Notes under the pieces: generated by a model | What the model was told of the DNA's origin: nothing | Databases searched by the model: none | Seen by the model: the letters and a program-made list of their open reading frames with translations, nothing else | Position numbers and translations under genes: made by a program | Source: Rhizophagus irregularis | Taxonomy: Eukaryota; Glomeromycota; Glomeromycetes; Glomerales; Glomeraceae | Assembly (NCBI RefSeq): GCF_026210795.1 | Contig: NC_089433.1 | Location: 2,257,001 to 2,321,000 of the forward strand | DNA: 64,000 nt | Direction of reading: 5' to 3' | In this document: positions 30,109 to 43,957 of the stretch, one piece after another | How positions within the stretch are numbered: the first letter of the stretch is position 1 | Layout of the letters: every line of letters starts with the position of its first letter

Positions 30109-32441
30109 TTAATATTTCAATGTTAACTGTACGTTTCCATCTTGTCCGATCTGAAATTCAACTTCCATGTCCGTTTCATCCTCAATTTGGTGAATAGAAT
30201 CATCATCAATACGGACGGTAAGATTACGTTTAGTGCACCTAATTACATTCGTGATCGGTTGACCTTGAAGATCAATTTTCTCCGAGAGTTTATCAGTAAG
30301 TTTTGCGATAAGATCTTGAACAGTGAGATGATTAAGATAAACAGCTTTATACACAGCTTCACCTGGCAGTTTGACGTAAATGCAAAGAACTATAAATAGA
30401 AATAAATTTTAATATTAATATTAACTTTATAATATAACATTAAATTATTGTTCAATTTTATACCTGCACGACGTTTCCTTAGATGTGGAATATAAGTGGG
30501 ATCGCAATCTAAAGGTTCCAAAAGATCGGATCCCATTGAAAATCTCTTTCGTTTGCCCAACTGAAGAGTCATTAGCTCACTTCCCTCTACATCTGGATCA
30601 AGATTATTTAAAGTCTCCGAGAGATTTAAAATTTCTTCATCATCCGACACGTTATTATTTCTCGTGCATTCATTAAATACAGTCACAGGATTTGGTGGAG
30701 CATACATCATTATCATTGGCGTTGTTTCTTGTGATTTAGCTTTTAATGTGATTAATAAATTTTAATTTAAATTCGTTAAATACCTTTAAAATTCAACGTT
30801 AAACAATAGTAAAATTTATACTATACCTCTCATCTTCTCGCACATTTTTTCTAAATGTTTTTGATCATCTTTATTTTTACGTTCGGCACCCTAATGAAAA
30901 ATAAGATAACCCGAATATTAGTTAATAATATGTTCAATTAATCGGATGAATTTATTAAAAATTGATTTTCATTAATTACTTTGTCCCTGAATAATTTGAT
31001 CTTAGCAAAGGATTTTTCAAGAGATGTACAGATTGCACCGCTATCACACTTTGTCTCGACATGAATTCTTAGTGGAATACCTTTAACCCCTTTTATTCGA
31101 GAAAAGTCTGTTGATAGGCAATTGAAACGTACAAAAATTTTTGCACCTTTCTTGCCATTCCATTGGAACTGTACACGATCAAAAATTTTTGTTTCCAAAT
31201 TGCTGATCCCAGTTGATGCAGCTTTATCTTTATAAATGATAAATATCACATTTATTTTCACATGATAAATATATAACATTGAATTTACCCAAATAACACT
31301 TACCAATATCAACAGCTCTGGCATTTTTAGGTGATGCTTGTTGTGTTAACCAGAACCCCCAATAAGTGGAAGCCATTTTACGATGAGCATCATCATGAAA
31401 CATTACTTTGATAACTGTCGTAAATTCGGCGTCGTACTTATCATGATCTTGCAATCCAATTGCATAATATTGACCTTTGTTAAGGTATGTTATAGGAGTT
31501 TCGTCAATGCGTTGAGCAGAAGCAGTAGGAGATTCGAGAAGTATTTCAAATCGCAAATTTCTAGCAAATAAAGATATCAGATCAACAATTATGAAGAATG
31601 GTACGTATAATAGTTGAGCATCATTACTTACGATGATTGATGAGGAGGAATACTCTCAGGCGGCGAGGGCATACTAACAGGAGTAACAGTACTACTATAA
31701 TTTGACGCTTCTTGATTTGGAGATTGCTGAGACTGTTGAGACTGTTGGGCTTGTTGGGCTTGTTCAGGATTATGATAAGTAGTACTTGGGGTGGTATTAG
31801 TTTGATGTTGAATATGATGTGTCATATGATATCCGTTGCCACCGTTGTTACCAAGTGGGGAATTAACTGGACTAAGATCTGGTTGTGTTGATGATCCAGA
31901 AACAGGACTCACGGGTGGAAGTGAAGTTGTTGGCATTAATTGACCATGTTGACTCATTAACTGAGGAGGTTGATGTGAATCATGAGACTTATAGGCAGTA
32001 TTAGACGGTGACGCCGGACTATTAAAAGAAAGAAAATTTTTTTATAAATATTCAGATCAGGAGTTTATTAATTAATGAAAACAAAAATGTACTAACTATG
32101 TTGTCGGAGAATAAGCATCTGGATGATATCTGATACTGAATAACAAACCAGAAAATGGTTAAAAATAATTCTTAGCCAAATAAACCTGCTTCATAAAAAC
32201 TCAAAATTGTCACAATTATTTATTATCTCGATTATGTGATATTTGAAATTGTGATATTGTCGAATTGGACAACGACTTGTTTGGTTACAAGCAACAAAAA
32301 AAAAGTAATAGAAAAAATATTATATATATACATATATACACATAAAACCACTTACGCATGGGGAGGATATCCTCCTGTCGGTCCGAAATGTGGGTTAAAA
32401 CCACCGTAATTTGAATGCATATGCGGTGATACTGGTAACAT
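30109..32441 (-). CDS. CP2/grainyhead-family transcription factor
   Basis: Eight exons on the minus strand: 32441-32356, 32129-32097, 32018-31632, 31560-31304, 31227-30980, 30890-30827, 30739-30464 and 30389-30109, closing as 543 residues. Residues 1-170 are low-complexity, rich in Pro, Ser, Gln and Asn. The CP2 DNA-binding domain (about 171-355) begins FEILLESPTASAQRIDETPI and continues TYLNKGQYYAIGL. It then runs through STYWGFWLTQQ, RVQFQWNGKKGAKIFVRFNC and STDFSRIKGVKGIPLRIHVE to IKLFRDKGAERKNKDDQKH. The last exon (VYKAVYLNHLTVQDLIAKLT and following) resembles the C-terminal ubiquitin-like dimerisation fold. Grainyhead-type factors control cell-wall remodelling in fungi and epithelial barrier genes in animals. 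The ATG at 32441 follows an acceptor-like CACAG, so a leader intron is likely and an upstream start cannot be excluded. Confidence 0.92.
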
Positions 32442-35161
32442 TATGTGTCGTCTGTGAGATATTTTTCAAGCAAATTTAAATTTAGTCAAAAATAAATTTT
32501 TTTTTTTAAAAAAAAAATCAAACCCCGAAAAAAAAGAAAGATTCTGACCTACTATTTGGAATGCGTTACTATATTTTAAAAAAAATGCGAAGGAAATTTA
32601 TTAATTTTGAGGGAAAAAAAATTAAAAATCTAAATTCTTATAAAATTCATACAAACTCAAAATATTTGATATAACGTAAAAAATCGTAAAGTATAATTGA
32701 TCGTATCAGCGGGACACGTTAATAATCGTAAATTCAATTAATATCTTCAATAAATAATTCAGGCTGCAGCGTTAAAAAAATTTACGTTGTTCGTGAACAC
32801 GTTGCTAGTAGTATAAAAAAAGAATTCAATAACAAAATAGACACAATTATAACAAGTTAATAATAATATTATTAAAAGAATAAATTTTAAACAAGAATAA
32901 CCTTGGTAAGTTGAAAATTTTTTTAAAGGTCGGTGCGGAAGACAAAAAAAAAGAGCTAGGCGAACACGAGAAAGTGTTTCTACCTGATCGAAAAAAATAG
33001 CAGCCGGTAGTCAGCAAGAAAACAGGGCCCGCCTGTTTATAAAAAAAAATTCTACCAATCAAAATGCAATATATGCATAATAGTGAAACATTTTCTTCAA
33101 TAGAAAATAATATATATAATAATAGATAATATATAAATAATAAATTATATATAAATAAATAAATAAAATTTATGTATATCTAATATATATTTATATATTC
33201 TATTGTATTTTTTTTTTTATTGAAGAATGATAGAATGATATATATAGAGTTTATTTACATTATTATTTAGGATCGGAAGAGTATAAAAGCAAAGAGAAGT
33301 TTATTTTAAGGAAAGTGTTACCGAATTATTAATAAGTAAGTCATTTATGGGAAAATGAAAGATAGTAATAAAAAGAAAGCCTCAAATGCTAAATTTTATT
33401 TGAGTGTGGCGCATTTAAATAAATAAAAGAAATGTTTAAAATAAATATATAGTCGTTCGAGTCACTTTCCCATACTATTTATTTATTTTAAACTTGTTTA
33501 TATGAGTATAATTATAGTAATTATAGATTGTTATTGGGTTAGATATTTGAGATTATGCGGAAAACAGCCTTAAACTCGGAAGAAACGCGTCTGTATTCAT
33601 ATTAATGAAAATATTTATATATAAAATAGATAACGATCGCACATAAATAAACTGACGCAATTTATACTCCGTTTTTAATCTTAAACATATTTACGCGTAG
33701 GTTGATAAAAATTTGTGAAAGCATAATGAAATTACGAATTATGGGAACCTTGAAACCCAATTTTATCACTTTAAGTCGCGTGTAAAACCAATCACTGCTT
33801 TGATGTATTTTTAATACATCTTCATATGGTATAGACCATCCCTTCTTGAATTAAAAAATCACACACACAAGAAAATGGGGGAAGAAAAAAAGGGTCAATA
33901 CGCGGAAAAAACGGAAGAAAAAAATGAATTTTAATGAACATAAGTTTGGAAATATTTTTTTTTTTGTTGATTATGCTATAATGATCGACAGTCACAGTGA
34001 TCTTCCATCTGTAGACTTTCAATTGATTGTATAAATTGTACAGTAAAAAAAAAAATACCCTTGATATCTTATTTAAAAAAGCAGGGTCCATATACCAATT
34101 TATCCATGTCGTGTAACGATTTGCGGGAGGCTTATTCAAAAGAATCAAAAAAAAAAAAAAAAAAAGAAATTTCTTACGCATTTGACCTTCTTATATCCTT
34201 CTAAATTGACTCACACGAGAAAGAGAATTCGAGCAAAAAGAAGCCATCATTGTGGTTATTAAACTTTAAAAACAAAGAATTAGATTTTCACAAACTTCCT
34301 TGTTGAATACGCATATATCTTACTAATATCTTCAATAGCCACCTTCTAAGCCTCCTTTTCACACATAAATAATCGCTGCGGGCAACGTGGATTATTTTAT
34401 CTGGTTCTCCTTTTCCTAAACAATTTGCGTGAGTTTTATGTTTACGTGTGTAACTGATGTAACTGATGTAGTTCTCTTGACATCATCGTACCCAAATTTA
34501 CACATTAAATGCTGCGCCAGATCTAATGTTAACGTGGATGTTACACTACATTCTTTAATCAGAAATTTACCGTAAAAAAAAAAAAATTCTTTTTGGGGGC
34601 GATGCGGTTATCTCGGATGACTCGTATCATTTTGATCTATTCTAAACTTTATTATCTTTAGGAATTAAGTTACAGTAAACTCTAACAGACAATGGAATAT
34701 GGTATCATCATTACGTTAATATTATTATCTTTCATAAACAACGGCATGCAGCTGATCTCTTGTGTAAAGATTTAAGAATAAAAATATTTTTTTTTTACAT
34801 TCATATTTTTTACCGCTAATGCTATTACGTATCACTATAAAAGCCAAGAAAAACTTTAAATCCTTCTTTTATTCTTGTATTTGTGTGGAATCTTTATTTT
34901 GATATGAATGATTAACAAATAGTTTAAATAACCAAAACATTTAAAATAAACAAAAAAACATCCCCCCGTACTAATACCAAAATTTTACTTTCGAAACATT
35001 TTATATGTACTTTGAATTTTTCATTACATTGGAAAGAGTGCAAATATAAATACAAGTAGAATCTGTAGAATTTGTAGAATTTAAATTCTTTGATTCGACA
35101 AGGCTTACTGCGCCGAATGTTTTAATTTCACGTGACAAAATAAAAAAAAAAATTGTATAAT
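32442..35161. other. 2.7-kb spacer, presumed upstream region of the CP2 gene
   Basis: AT-rich with several homopolymer runs. Minus-strand frames at 32847-33062 and 33822-34181 are low-complexity, Phe-rich chance frames. A long upstream region is usual for a developmental regulator, and a 5' leader exon probably lies here. Confidence 0.55.
35128..35135. promoter_or_regulatory. TCACGTGA palindrome downstream of the T5orf172 gene
   Basis: Perfect palindrome just 3' of the stop on the minus strand. It is the only copy in the window not placed upstream of a start. Confidence 0.25.
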
Positions 35162-37151
35162 TCAACCAACGCCGTATATTTTTTCAACATATGTAACCCA
35201 ATGAACAATGACCTTTCTTACGTCTTCCCATCCATGCATCGCATTATTACTACCTAAATTCTGGGCCTTAACCTTGAACCATTCTCGATGTAAATTTCCA
35301 CATTTTTCACACTTTTCTATGTCCGCTTTAAATCTTGCCCCAAGTTCAATATGAATTAATCTTTCAGCACGATGAGTGTATTTACATTTAGCTACAGAAT
35401 TGAATTCTAACTGATTGTCAAAATTCACGGAATTCTCTCCTTCTCTATCGATCAAAAATTCTTGGGAAGAAAAGGATGAGAGTATCTCGACATTAGGGAA
35501 GTTTTCAATTAACTCGGGCGTGTAACCACATTGTTTAGCCCACTGGTAAAGACGTCTGTGAACATTTGTGGCACGACCAACTTTATAAAGTGTGTACTGA
35601 GAATTTTTCTCAGAATTAGGACCTAATTAATATAAATAATGAATAAAAATATTCTAAAAATTAATTTGCACTATATGACTATATGTATAATTTACCTTCG
35701 AGTAATTTATATGCGTATATGAAACCGGGTTCGTCTCTATCAGCAATTGGTTTCTCCATTTCTAATCTTAATAAACGTCTAGTGTCCGCCGAGAGATCAT
35801 GCTTAATCCAGTCTATTGAGAAAGAAATATTTGATAAATGTTCTAAAAATTAAAAAAATATCCAAATTTGATATTTACCTCCAAAACGAAGCCACGTTAA
35901 CCTTGCCCTCCCAGGAACAAAAACGGCTTTTTCTAACTCTTCTTCAGGTTCATCTCTTTTGTGTTTGTGACAAAATTCTTCTAAAGGTTTGATTTTACGA
36001 TTGCAAATTTTGCCATTTTTAATACGTCCCTGACACAGGTTGGATGGAGAAGACGTGCTAGAATAATCACCGGTTAAATCAGTTTGATCACGAGAACGTG
36101 TAGGCGTGATAGAACCGGGTGTTGTATTTTTTATTGACACACGTGATTCATATGATGTATTTATACACGACGAAAGAATTCGCGTTTTTGTTGGTGTTGG
36201 TGTTAAAGGTGGTTTTCTATCTGGCGTACTAGGAGATTGACAAGGTGATTTTGATGCTATTTTTTGTTCGGGATTGAGCATTCCAAACAAATAATCTAAC
36301 GGGCTTTTAGATTGGCTTGGTGAAATGGATAACAAAGGCGCCAAAACGAGCTCATTAGACGGTGTTATTAAGGTCGGCGTTTGAAACAATTCTTTATTTG
36401 TTGTTTCAAGGAAGCTATCATCAACACATGCAGGGCTTTCTATAGGAAAGCGATCTTGAGGTGGTAACTTATTAACATCCGTGTCAGTCTGCACCCATTT
36501 AGTTGAGGAAAGGATTCTTTTCTGGGTGAATTCTGCTCTATCTAAATCTGAACGGATAGACGGTGGTGTTTGCTCACGATTTTCGAAATTTGATTCAGAA
36601 GATATCGATACTTGTGTGGATTTTTTAGATATCTCTTCGGTTATTTGAACTTTTAATTTATTGAGGTTTATTGTGATCACGGTTGAACCCGTTTCACTAT
36701 TCTTAATTTTCGAATCATCCTGAGTCAATTGACCTTTCTTTGAACTATTTAACGATAAGGAGTTCATTTTATCTTCTATTTCACCTAGCTTTTCTCGGGT
36801 ATCTTTTGTTAAATCATTTGAAAGGTCTATAATATCAACTTCCGAATTAATTTCATTTTTAGGTAAATCGTTCTTTTTTGAAGCAGTTAATAACCCAAAT
36901 ATATTTTTTCCAGTACTTTGAACCTTATGTTGATGACAAAAATCATCAAGTACCATGCGCTTACAAGGTCGGCCCGTAGAGACCGATGTCCCTTTGCACA
37001 CTGTTGTACGAGGAGTAAGTGTCTTTTGTTTTTCGGAGATAATTGGTGTAGTTACATGAGATTGTGTGGAAATTCTTGGAGTTTTAGTTGATAATTCTTC
37101 AATAGTGGGTGCTTGTAAAGGAGGGGAATTTCTTCTGCTATAAGTTACCAT
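35162..37151 (-). CDS. T5orf172 (DUF1766, GIY-YIG-like) domain protein with two Cys/His motifs
   Basis: Three exons on the minus strand: 37151-35879, 35812-35696 and 35622-35162, closing as 616 residues. The C-terminal part (about 450-616) carries FIYAYKLLE, YTLYKVGRATNVHRRLYQW and AKQCGYTPELIENFPNVE, typical of the T5orf172 domain, a relative of GIY-YIG nucleases common in fungi. The catalytic Tyr/Arg pair is recognisable (YKVGR). Two matching Cys/His motifs lie upstream: TGRPCKRMVLDDFCHQHK near residue 60-75 and NGKICNRKIKPLEEFCHKHK near 380-400, each with a preceding CxG. They look like a duplicated zinc-binding unit. Between them is a 300-residue Ser/Thr/Pro-rich disordered region. Nuclease activity in the fungal proteins is not established. 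Confidence 0.85.
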
Positions 37152-37279
37152 TTTTATAAACTTTCCTATAAAAAGTCTGCAAAGATTAAATAAAAAATTT
37201 TTGCAAACCTAAGGTTCGTTTGTTTATTTTATCCTAATTTGTTTATTGTTACACAGTTACGCAATCGCGGTTAAGCGTA

Positions 37280-37287
37280 TCACGTGA
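37280..37287. promoter_or_regulatory. TCACGTGA palindrome upstream of the T5orf172 gene
   Basis: Perfect palindrome about 129 bp upstream of the start at 37151, inside the 245-bp gap behind the Mad1 stop. Confidence 0.4.
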
Positions 37288-37396
37288 ATTTAATTTTCTA
37301 CATCACTCGCGTTATTTAAATTTGATTGGACTTAACACAGCTTGACTTACAAATTTATTAACAAATCGATAAAATTCGATTACTAGATTACTCAGA

Positions 37397-40300
37397 TTAC
37401 TCTAATGTTGGAAATTCTTGATTCCCTCCTAATCCACTTATTCTTCCACTCGTCATATCCATTTCTCTACCGATCGGTCCTAATGCTGTTTTTCCAATTA
37501 AATCCATAGTTAAACTACTCAAAAAACAAGGAATAGATCCACGTTCTACGACCCAATATTTGATTAAGTTATCCAAACTCTTGATATATTCAGTATTTCC
37601 ACCATCAACAAGTTGCATGGTACCAAGATTATCCTCATCAGAGGTAAAAACTAATGAATGGTCATCCTGTTCTGAATACATAGAAGTTAATCGAACGCGA
37701 CCGTTTTCAAGAAATTCTACCTTATAACCAAGAAGGCTATAAACAGCTTCACGGTATTCTTGAGCTTTAGCTTTCCAAACCTATTAATAACGAAATATTA
37801 ATACATGATGCAGACTATCATTGATAATTTATATATTTTTAAACACCTCTTTAAGTCTTGTCATTCTCTTTTCCTTATCTGCAACCTGATCTATAAGTTG
37901 CTTATTCTCTTCTTCCAAATTTAAATAACTTTGAATTGGAAAGACTCTAATTGTTTCTTTCTCAGAATCATTATCTTCGGTTAATTCTAATGTAATGGTA
38001 GGATGATTTTCAAGAATTTGATACAATTCTTTAAGTTTAGTTTTTAAATCCTGGTTTTCTGTTGCCAATCCCTGCAATCTATTCTCGCGCAATGAAAATT
38101 CCTTGGAAGCAGGATTATCTTTCATCTCCAGCACCTTTTTTAAAATTTGTAAGGTTAGTGTTAAAATTGTGATAAAACATTTAATTTGCAAAATAAATCA
38201 TATAACTCAAATTATGGAACTTTCAATAACATACCCGAATTGTTTCCTTATTGTATTCACCTCTACCTACTGCCCTCTCAAGAATATCGATTTGATTATC
38301 TAATAACATTATTTTTTCCTTCAAAGATGCATTTTCGGTTTTGAGATCTTTTACAGCTGAGAAAAATAAATTTACGTTAGAAAATATAACACGATTCTTA
38401 AAACAAAGATAATTAGTAAAATAAGAAAATGTTCATACTTTCTTGTAAAATTTCATTCTGTTTAATTAATTCTGATGAATGTACTTTCAATTCAGTTTGT
38501 TCGTAAATATTTATTTGGTTTTGTAAAGATGCTATTTCATTTTGTAGATTTGCCTTTTCATTCTCTAGTTTAAGAATATCTGTATATAAAATAGTAAAAT
38601 TAATGAACATTCGTCAATGTATATAATACTATGTATATTAGTGATAAAAAAATTGCTTGCCTTGTGTTAGTTGTTCATTACGTTGCATTACCTCAAGCGA
38701 ATGGAGATTTAATTCTGAGAATTCCGGATACTCTTCATGTTTTGGTTGAATGTTAGTTGCCTTATTTTCACATTGTTCTAAAGCTTCTTTGTATTCTGCA
38801 AGCAATTTTTCCAAATTCTGGATTCTTTCGGTTTTTTGTGGTTCAAAGTTTGATTGTAGTTGTTTCTCTTCTTCGTCGTATGATCTCTAAAATAAATATG
38901 TTGGTACAATAGGTCATTCTAGAAAATATCACTCGTATTTTTTACTTACCAAAGAATTCATTAACATTTCAACCTCCTTTTGAAGAAGTCTTTTACTTCC
39001 TTTAGATGCTTCAATTTCATTTAAAAATTTACTTTCCATAGCTTTATATTTGAATCTTAATTCTTTAATCTTAACATAATGAATAAAATTGATTGATGAG
39101 TTATAATATAACAACATATATTGCAAATTTTTTTTTAATACATACTTTAGACTCATGATCAACAATCACTAAGTCTTTATTCCTAACTTGTTCTTCCAAA
39201 GATCGGGTTCTTATCTGTAAAAGCTCTATTTCATTTCGCCTAGAAACAAGTTCCTTTACAACAGTATACGGAGTATTGCTATTAATATTGTCTTTTTCCT
39301 GATCAAGTAGACTTGTCCTGTAAAAAATTTAATACTAATAAATTTATGAAGCAAATAAAATTTTGAGAATAATATTTACGAATTAAACTACACAGTTACC
39401 ATGATACTTTTTCTTTTTTTAACGTTGTATTTTCAACTTCTAATTCTGCAGCTTCTCGGCGAAGTGTATTCATATTTAAAAGTTGATATTCCGCTCTTTC
39501 TAATTTATGCTGTAAAATCTGAATGCTAGGTGACAATTCTTTATTACGATTAATTTCCTTTGTTAAATAACGGTTTCTTAATTCGAGTTCTTGGATATGT
39601 TCAGATTGCTCTATTATTAGGATAATTGTTCAATTAATATTTAAAACGTTTAACCATCTAAGAATGACTTAATTTAATACCTTGGACTTTCTTATTATGA
39701 GTTTCGATTTGATCCAATTGAGTAGATAAATGATTAAACTCATTTAATTTTTCCTGAGTTTCATCCAAACGTTGCTGAGTTTCATTCAACAGTTTTTGTC
39801 TTGAAGCAGATATATCATGTTGCTGACGTATCTAATAATACATTTGAATTAAATAATTGAATAATATTTTTTTTTTTATGCCAAGAATACAAAATATGAT
39901 TACCTGTTCATTAAGATTTTCAACCTGATATTGAAGTTTTGATGCTTCTAATTCTGTAGACTGTACTTTACGTGTCAAATCATTTTCTTTAATAAGATTT
40001 TCAGTTTTAAGATCTTCCAGATTCTGTTGTAGCTCACGAATTTTATCTTTAAGCGTTTGGGTTTCACAAGCTGCTGCTTGCTAAATAATCGATAAATCTT
40101 TATTAATAAAATTTATTATTAAAAGGATAATTTCACTAATTTATCAACTAACCTTCAATTTGATATTTTCAAGTTCCAAATTTTCCAAACTTTTTAATGC
40201 GTCTTTCTCTCGATTGTAATAAAAGTCTTTGTCTTTTTCTAAACCCTAATAATTAAAATAACAAATGATACAATAAATACAACTTGAACAATTCTTACTT

Positions 40301-41004
40301 TCTGTGCACAAAATAAACATACAACGAAATAAAAAAAACCTCAATCTGAAGACCAAGTTCTCGGTTCTTGAGTTCTAAACTTTTATTTTCGGCCTCAAGT
40401 CTGCCAAATTTCAGATCTAAATTATCCTTTGATATTTCGAGAGATTTAATTTTTGTACGAGCCTCAATTAACTCTCGATCATTTTTCGGGCTAAAAGCTG
40501 TAAAATTTATAGTGGATTCTAAAAAAAAAAAATATATATATATATAGAATAAATATAAATTTACAAATTAAAAAAATAGATATTTGCTCTGTTTACATCT
40601 GATTAGACCATTATTATGTACTCTGTAAAGAACTAAAATCCGGCATGAAATTAAAAGGATCTCTCGATGGGGTTATCGATGGACTGGTAAACCGGATTGG
40701 ACTCTCCACATCTAACCTAGATCTCTATATAAAGAATGTTATAGTAAGTATCACTTGCAAAATTAAAATGAATCAATTTGACAAACAAGAAAATGACCCT
40801 TAAACTATAAATTGAAAATAATGTTACTTTAGAAGGCCGATCTCCAAGCCCAGAATGAAATATTTTAGTATTGTTATCTACTTTAAATATTGAAGGAACG
40901 TTACTACTTGTAGATGCCGTAGGTTTAAAAGGGTTATCATTGTGCTGATCGCTTTGTTGCGACTGATTCTTTTTTGCAGAGCGCTGGTAAGGAGGGTATG
41001 ACAT
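37397..41004 (-). CDS. MAD1: spindle assembly checkpoint protein Mad1
   Basis: A minus-strand gene of about a dozen or more exons; exon 1 is 41004-40828 and the final exon contains 37397 to about 37780. The body is almost entirely coiled coil (for example LEISKDNLDLKFGRLEAENK and many heptads). The C-terminal globular domain is diagnostic: MTRLKEVF with the RLK motif used for Bub1 binding, then AQEYREAVYSLLGYKVEFLE, NGRVRLTSMYSEQDDHSLVF, and NLIKYWVVERGSIPCFLSSL. Mad1 holds Mad2 at unattached kinetochores so that Mad2 can be converted to the inhibitory form. The N terminus (SYPPYQRSAKKNQSQQ, then NPFKPTAS) is disordered. I did not resolve every exon, so the exact length is not given; it appears near 700-800 residues, normal for Mad1. 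The ATG at 41004 is the first in frame with the coiled coil. Confidence 0.88.
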
Positions 41005-42285
41005 TTCGGAATTGTTATAATTTTATATCAAGGAATGTCCGATTTTTGTCTAGAAAAAAAATAACATTGCTTAATTGTATGTCTAAAAATGGAAATAATC
41101 TTATACGCGTTAATTTCGTAAATGGACTGCGGAGCTATGGCTGTTTTAGGATTAGGTTAGAGTTAGTATATTAAGTTTCACAATGCGTTACACTTCGATG
41201 TTCAGGAGAAGAAAGAAAATGCTATTCATTGCTGTCCCTGCATTTTACGCGGGTAAATGTAAAATAAAAAACCATAATTTTTTATCGGTTTTTACTATTA
41301 AAATATTAAAATCCGGTTATTTTTTTGATGATCGTTTTCTATTAATATCGAATACATCATTATGCATAAGATGCATCATTTCACATTGAATTTGAAATTC
41401 ATTTTGTGACGCAATTAACTGTTCTAGGATTTATGATAAAATCATGCTTACCTTTACATAAAGATTGCATTCACATTGACCGATCTTATTCATTTTCATA
41501 AAATTAATGACAACATTCTTTTCAAAAGAGAAATCTCACTTCAGATCTATTATTGAGAATTTACCAAAAATGGTTTCTTTGAACATATTTCTGTTGACGA
41601 TTCTCATTTTTGTTATTCTTTGTACAACAGCATGATAACTGTTGAATGAATATCTATTCCACATATGAGATAGTTCATTGTTTTTAATTGTTACCATCAT
41701 ATTTAAAGTTTAATTAGATTACTTGTAAGTATAAAAAATTTTCATTTAACCAGTTAAAAAAAAGTTGGATTGATTTTTTCTTTGATCTTTTTTTTTTACG
41801 TGACTCTTTTTTTCACACGTATCAATGGTTGGCTAAGCCATAAGCCATTGTGTTTTCCAATGCATAATGCATCGGGCCAATATTATATCAAAAAGTATTA
41901 ATTATATTTTGTTATTTTAAAAGGTATTTCTTAAATAGCTGTCATCTCGAATTTATTTTGAAATTCACTCGATTATCAAAAAAAAAAAAGGCTGAGGTAA
42001 CACCAAAAGACAATGTTTACATGCTGTATCCTCTATAATTGTGATTCGTTGGTGAATTGATCGAGAACGCAAAATAGTCCAACAAGGTAACAAGTTGCCG
42101 CGCCATTGTATTCCTTTAAATTTACCCAATAAGTCAATTGTATTGTAATCTTTATATATATATATATTCATTCATTTCCATATTTATTACGAATATCTCT
42201 ATAAAAAAAAAGGATATAAAAGAGAGCAATATCTTCCTAAATTCATTTTGAAATAAAAGTAATAAAGACATGACCAACACGAGAT
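41005..42285. other. 1.3-kb divergent upstream region (Mad1 / velvet)
   Basis: Contains no recognisable gene; forward frames at 40974-41174 and 41183-41389 lack protein-like composition. Includes imperfect short inverted words (GCATAATGCATC near 41860). Should hold both promoters. Confidence 0.55.
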
Positions 42286-43957
42286 ATGGCGATTAGTAGT
42301 AGTTCCGATCGGCATTTATCACATTTTGTGTTGGAATCGCTACCGCCAATGATGTCAGTATCATTTTTTGATTATAAATAATCAAAAAAAAAAAAAAAAA
42401 AAAAAATCAAAATTTTAGAGTTTGCTTCCGCTTTTAATTTTTTCAGTCATGGCCTTTTTCCCGTATAACAATATTACAAAGTAACTAGAGATACTTGTTT
42501 CCTGTTTAAGTTTTACAGGTTAAGCATATAGTACTCTTAAATACAAACTACTTAAGTAGGGATAACTATTGTACTATTATGAATACTGTCATTGCTTATC
42601 GTGACAGTTTCGCTGACCGTCACTAGCTCATTTACATCAATTTTCTTCATCAAATTTCTATATAAACAACTTTTTTTTTTGTTTATTTCCCATACAGCTA
42701 TCGGTTGGAGGTTTCTCAACAACCTATCCGAGCAAGAATGTGTGGTTTTGGGGATAAAGATCGCCGTCCAATTGATCCCCCGCCTGTTGTTAGACTTCTC
42801 GTATCTACTGCCGATGGAACTCCTGTACCTGAAAGGTAAGATTCTATTATTTGGTTTTAATGTTATGTGTAATGCAAAACTTAATTCTAACAGATAAAGA
42901 TATTGCAATCCATGCCATTCGATCTTTTTTAAATACGTGAACTTTTTGGTCAATCCGATTTATATAATCTATTCTCCTAAATATTGGTTAGTTCTGTCGA
43001 TCATTCTATGATGATCGTACACGCTGGTCTATGGTCTGAAAATCGTACGGAAGAGCGCAGTCTTGTAATCAATCCTTCTTCAATTCCCACTCAATCGACT
43101 GGTCCTAGCTCAACCGTCATGTCATTAAATGCTCCTTCGTGTACTCGTAATCTCATGGGTCATTGTACTTCATCTGCATATGTTCTCAATAACAACTTGG
43201 GTCAACAAGGAATTTATTTTATATTTCAAGATCTATCCGTTCGCACCGAAGGAACGTTTACATTAAAATTTTCGTTTTGTGACGTCAAGGGTTTGTTAGT
43301 TCGGTAAGTATCATTTATGAATTTCTGGAAGCCTTCACATCACAAGAATTTAGAATTTACTAAAAAAAAAAACGTTTTTATTCTGGCGGAATCGATAGAT
43401 CACTTAGCGGATATACTAATAGTCGTGGAAGTGTAGCGGCTGAAGTATACAGTGCTCCTTTTAAAGTATATTCTGCAAAAAAATTTCCCGGGATGACAGG
43501 TACGAAAAGAGCGACATGATCTCATGTTGATCAGATGACTATTGATTTCAGGTTTTTGAGCTTGTTATAGGTTTGTATATTATAACTGTATATATTTTTT
43601 TCTTCTTAAACTATATATATATTATTATGTTATTTTATAATAGAGTCAACGGCACTGTCGAAAGCTTTTGCAAAACAAGGAATTAAAATTCCGATAAGAA
43701 AAGAAACGAGATATCGGAAAACAAATAACGAAGAAACACGCGACCCAACAAACGAAGAAGTTCCTGAGTCTTCATCTTCGGCATTACCGACATCAACTAT
43801 TAGTGACTCTAAAGTTTCCGAAACTACTGTTGAGAGTACGGGTAATGATGAGAAGCGTAATCATCATGATCTTTCTGATGACGATACAGATACGGTTCGA
43901 GATTCCGAGGAAGGAAAAGGCAAGTCTGCCGAAAAACGGCGACGAAAGTCTAAATAA
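42286..43957 (+). CDS. velvet-domain regulator
   Basis: Five exons: 42286-42353, 42698-42835, 42992-43303, 43399-43499 and 43644-43957, closing as 310 residues. The velvet domain covers about 22-215. It opens [20 protein letters not shown] with [14 protein letters not shown], the family's defining block. It continues [56 protein letters not shown], and ends [20 protein letters not shown] with [17 protein letters not shown]. Velvet proteins (VosA, VelB, VelC, VeA) bind DNA through an NF-kB-like fold and couple light, development and secondary metabolism. The tail (about 225-310) is charged and ends in a basic [11 protein letters not shown] stretch that may serve as a nuclear signal. Intron 1 (344 bp) is unusually long for this window. 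It most resembles VosA/VelC-type members; the subtype is not certain. Confidence 0.92.

Noticed and set aside
33822-34181. Minus-strand 119-residue Phe-rich frame
   Set aside because: Built from poly-T/A runs upstream of the CP2 gene; no conserved motif and poor codon-like composition.
40974-41389. Forward frames between Mad1 and velvet
   Set aside because: Short, no protein-like conservation, lie in the divergent promoter region.
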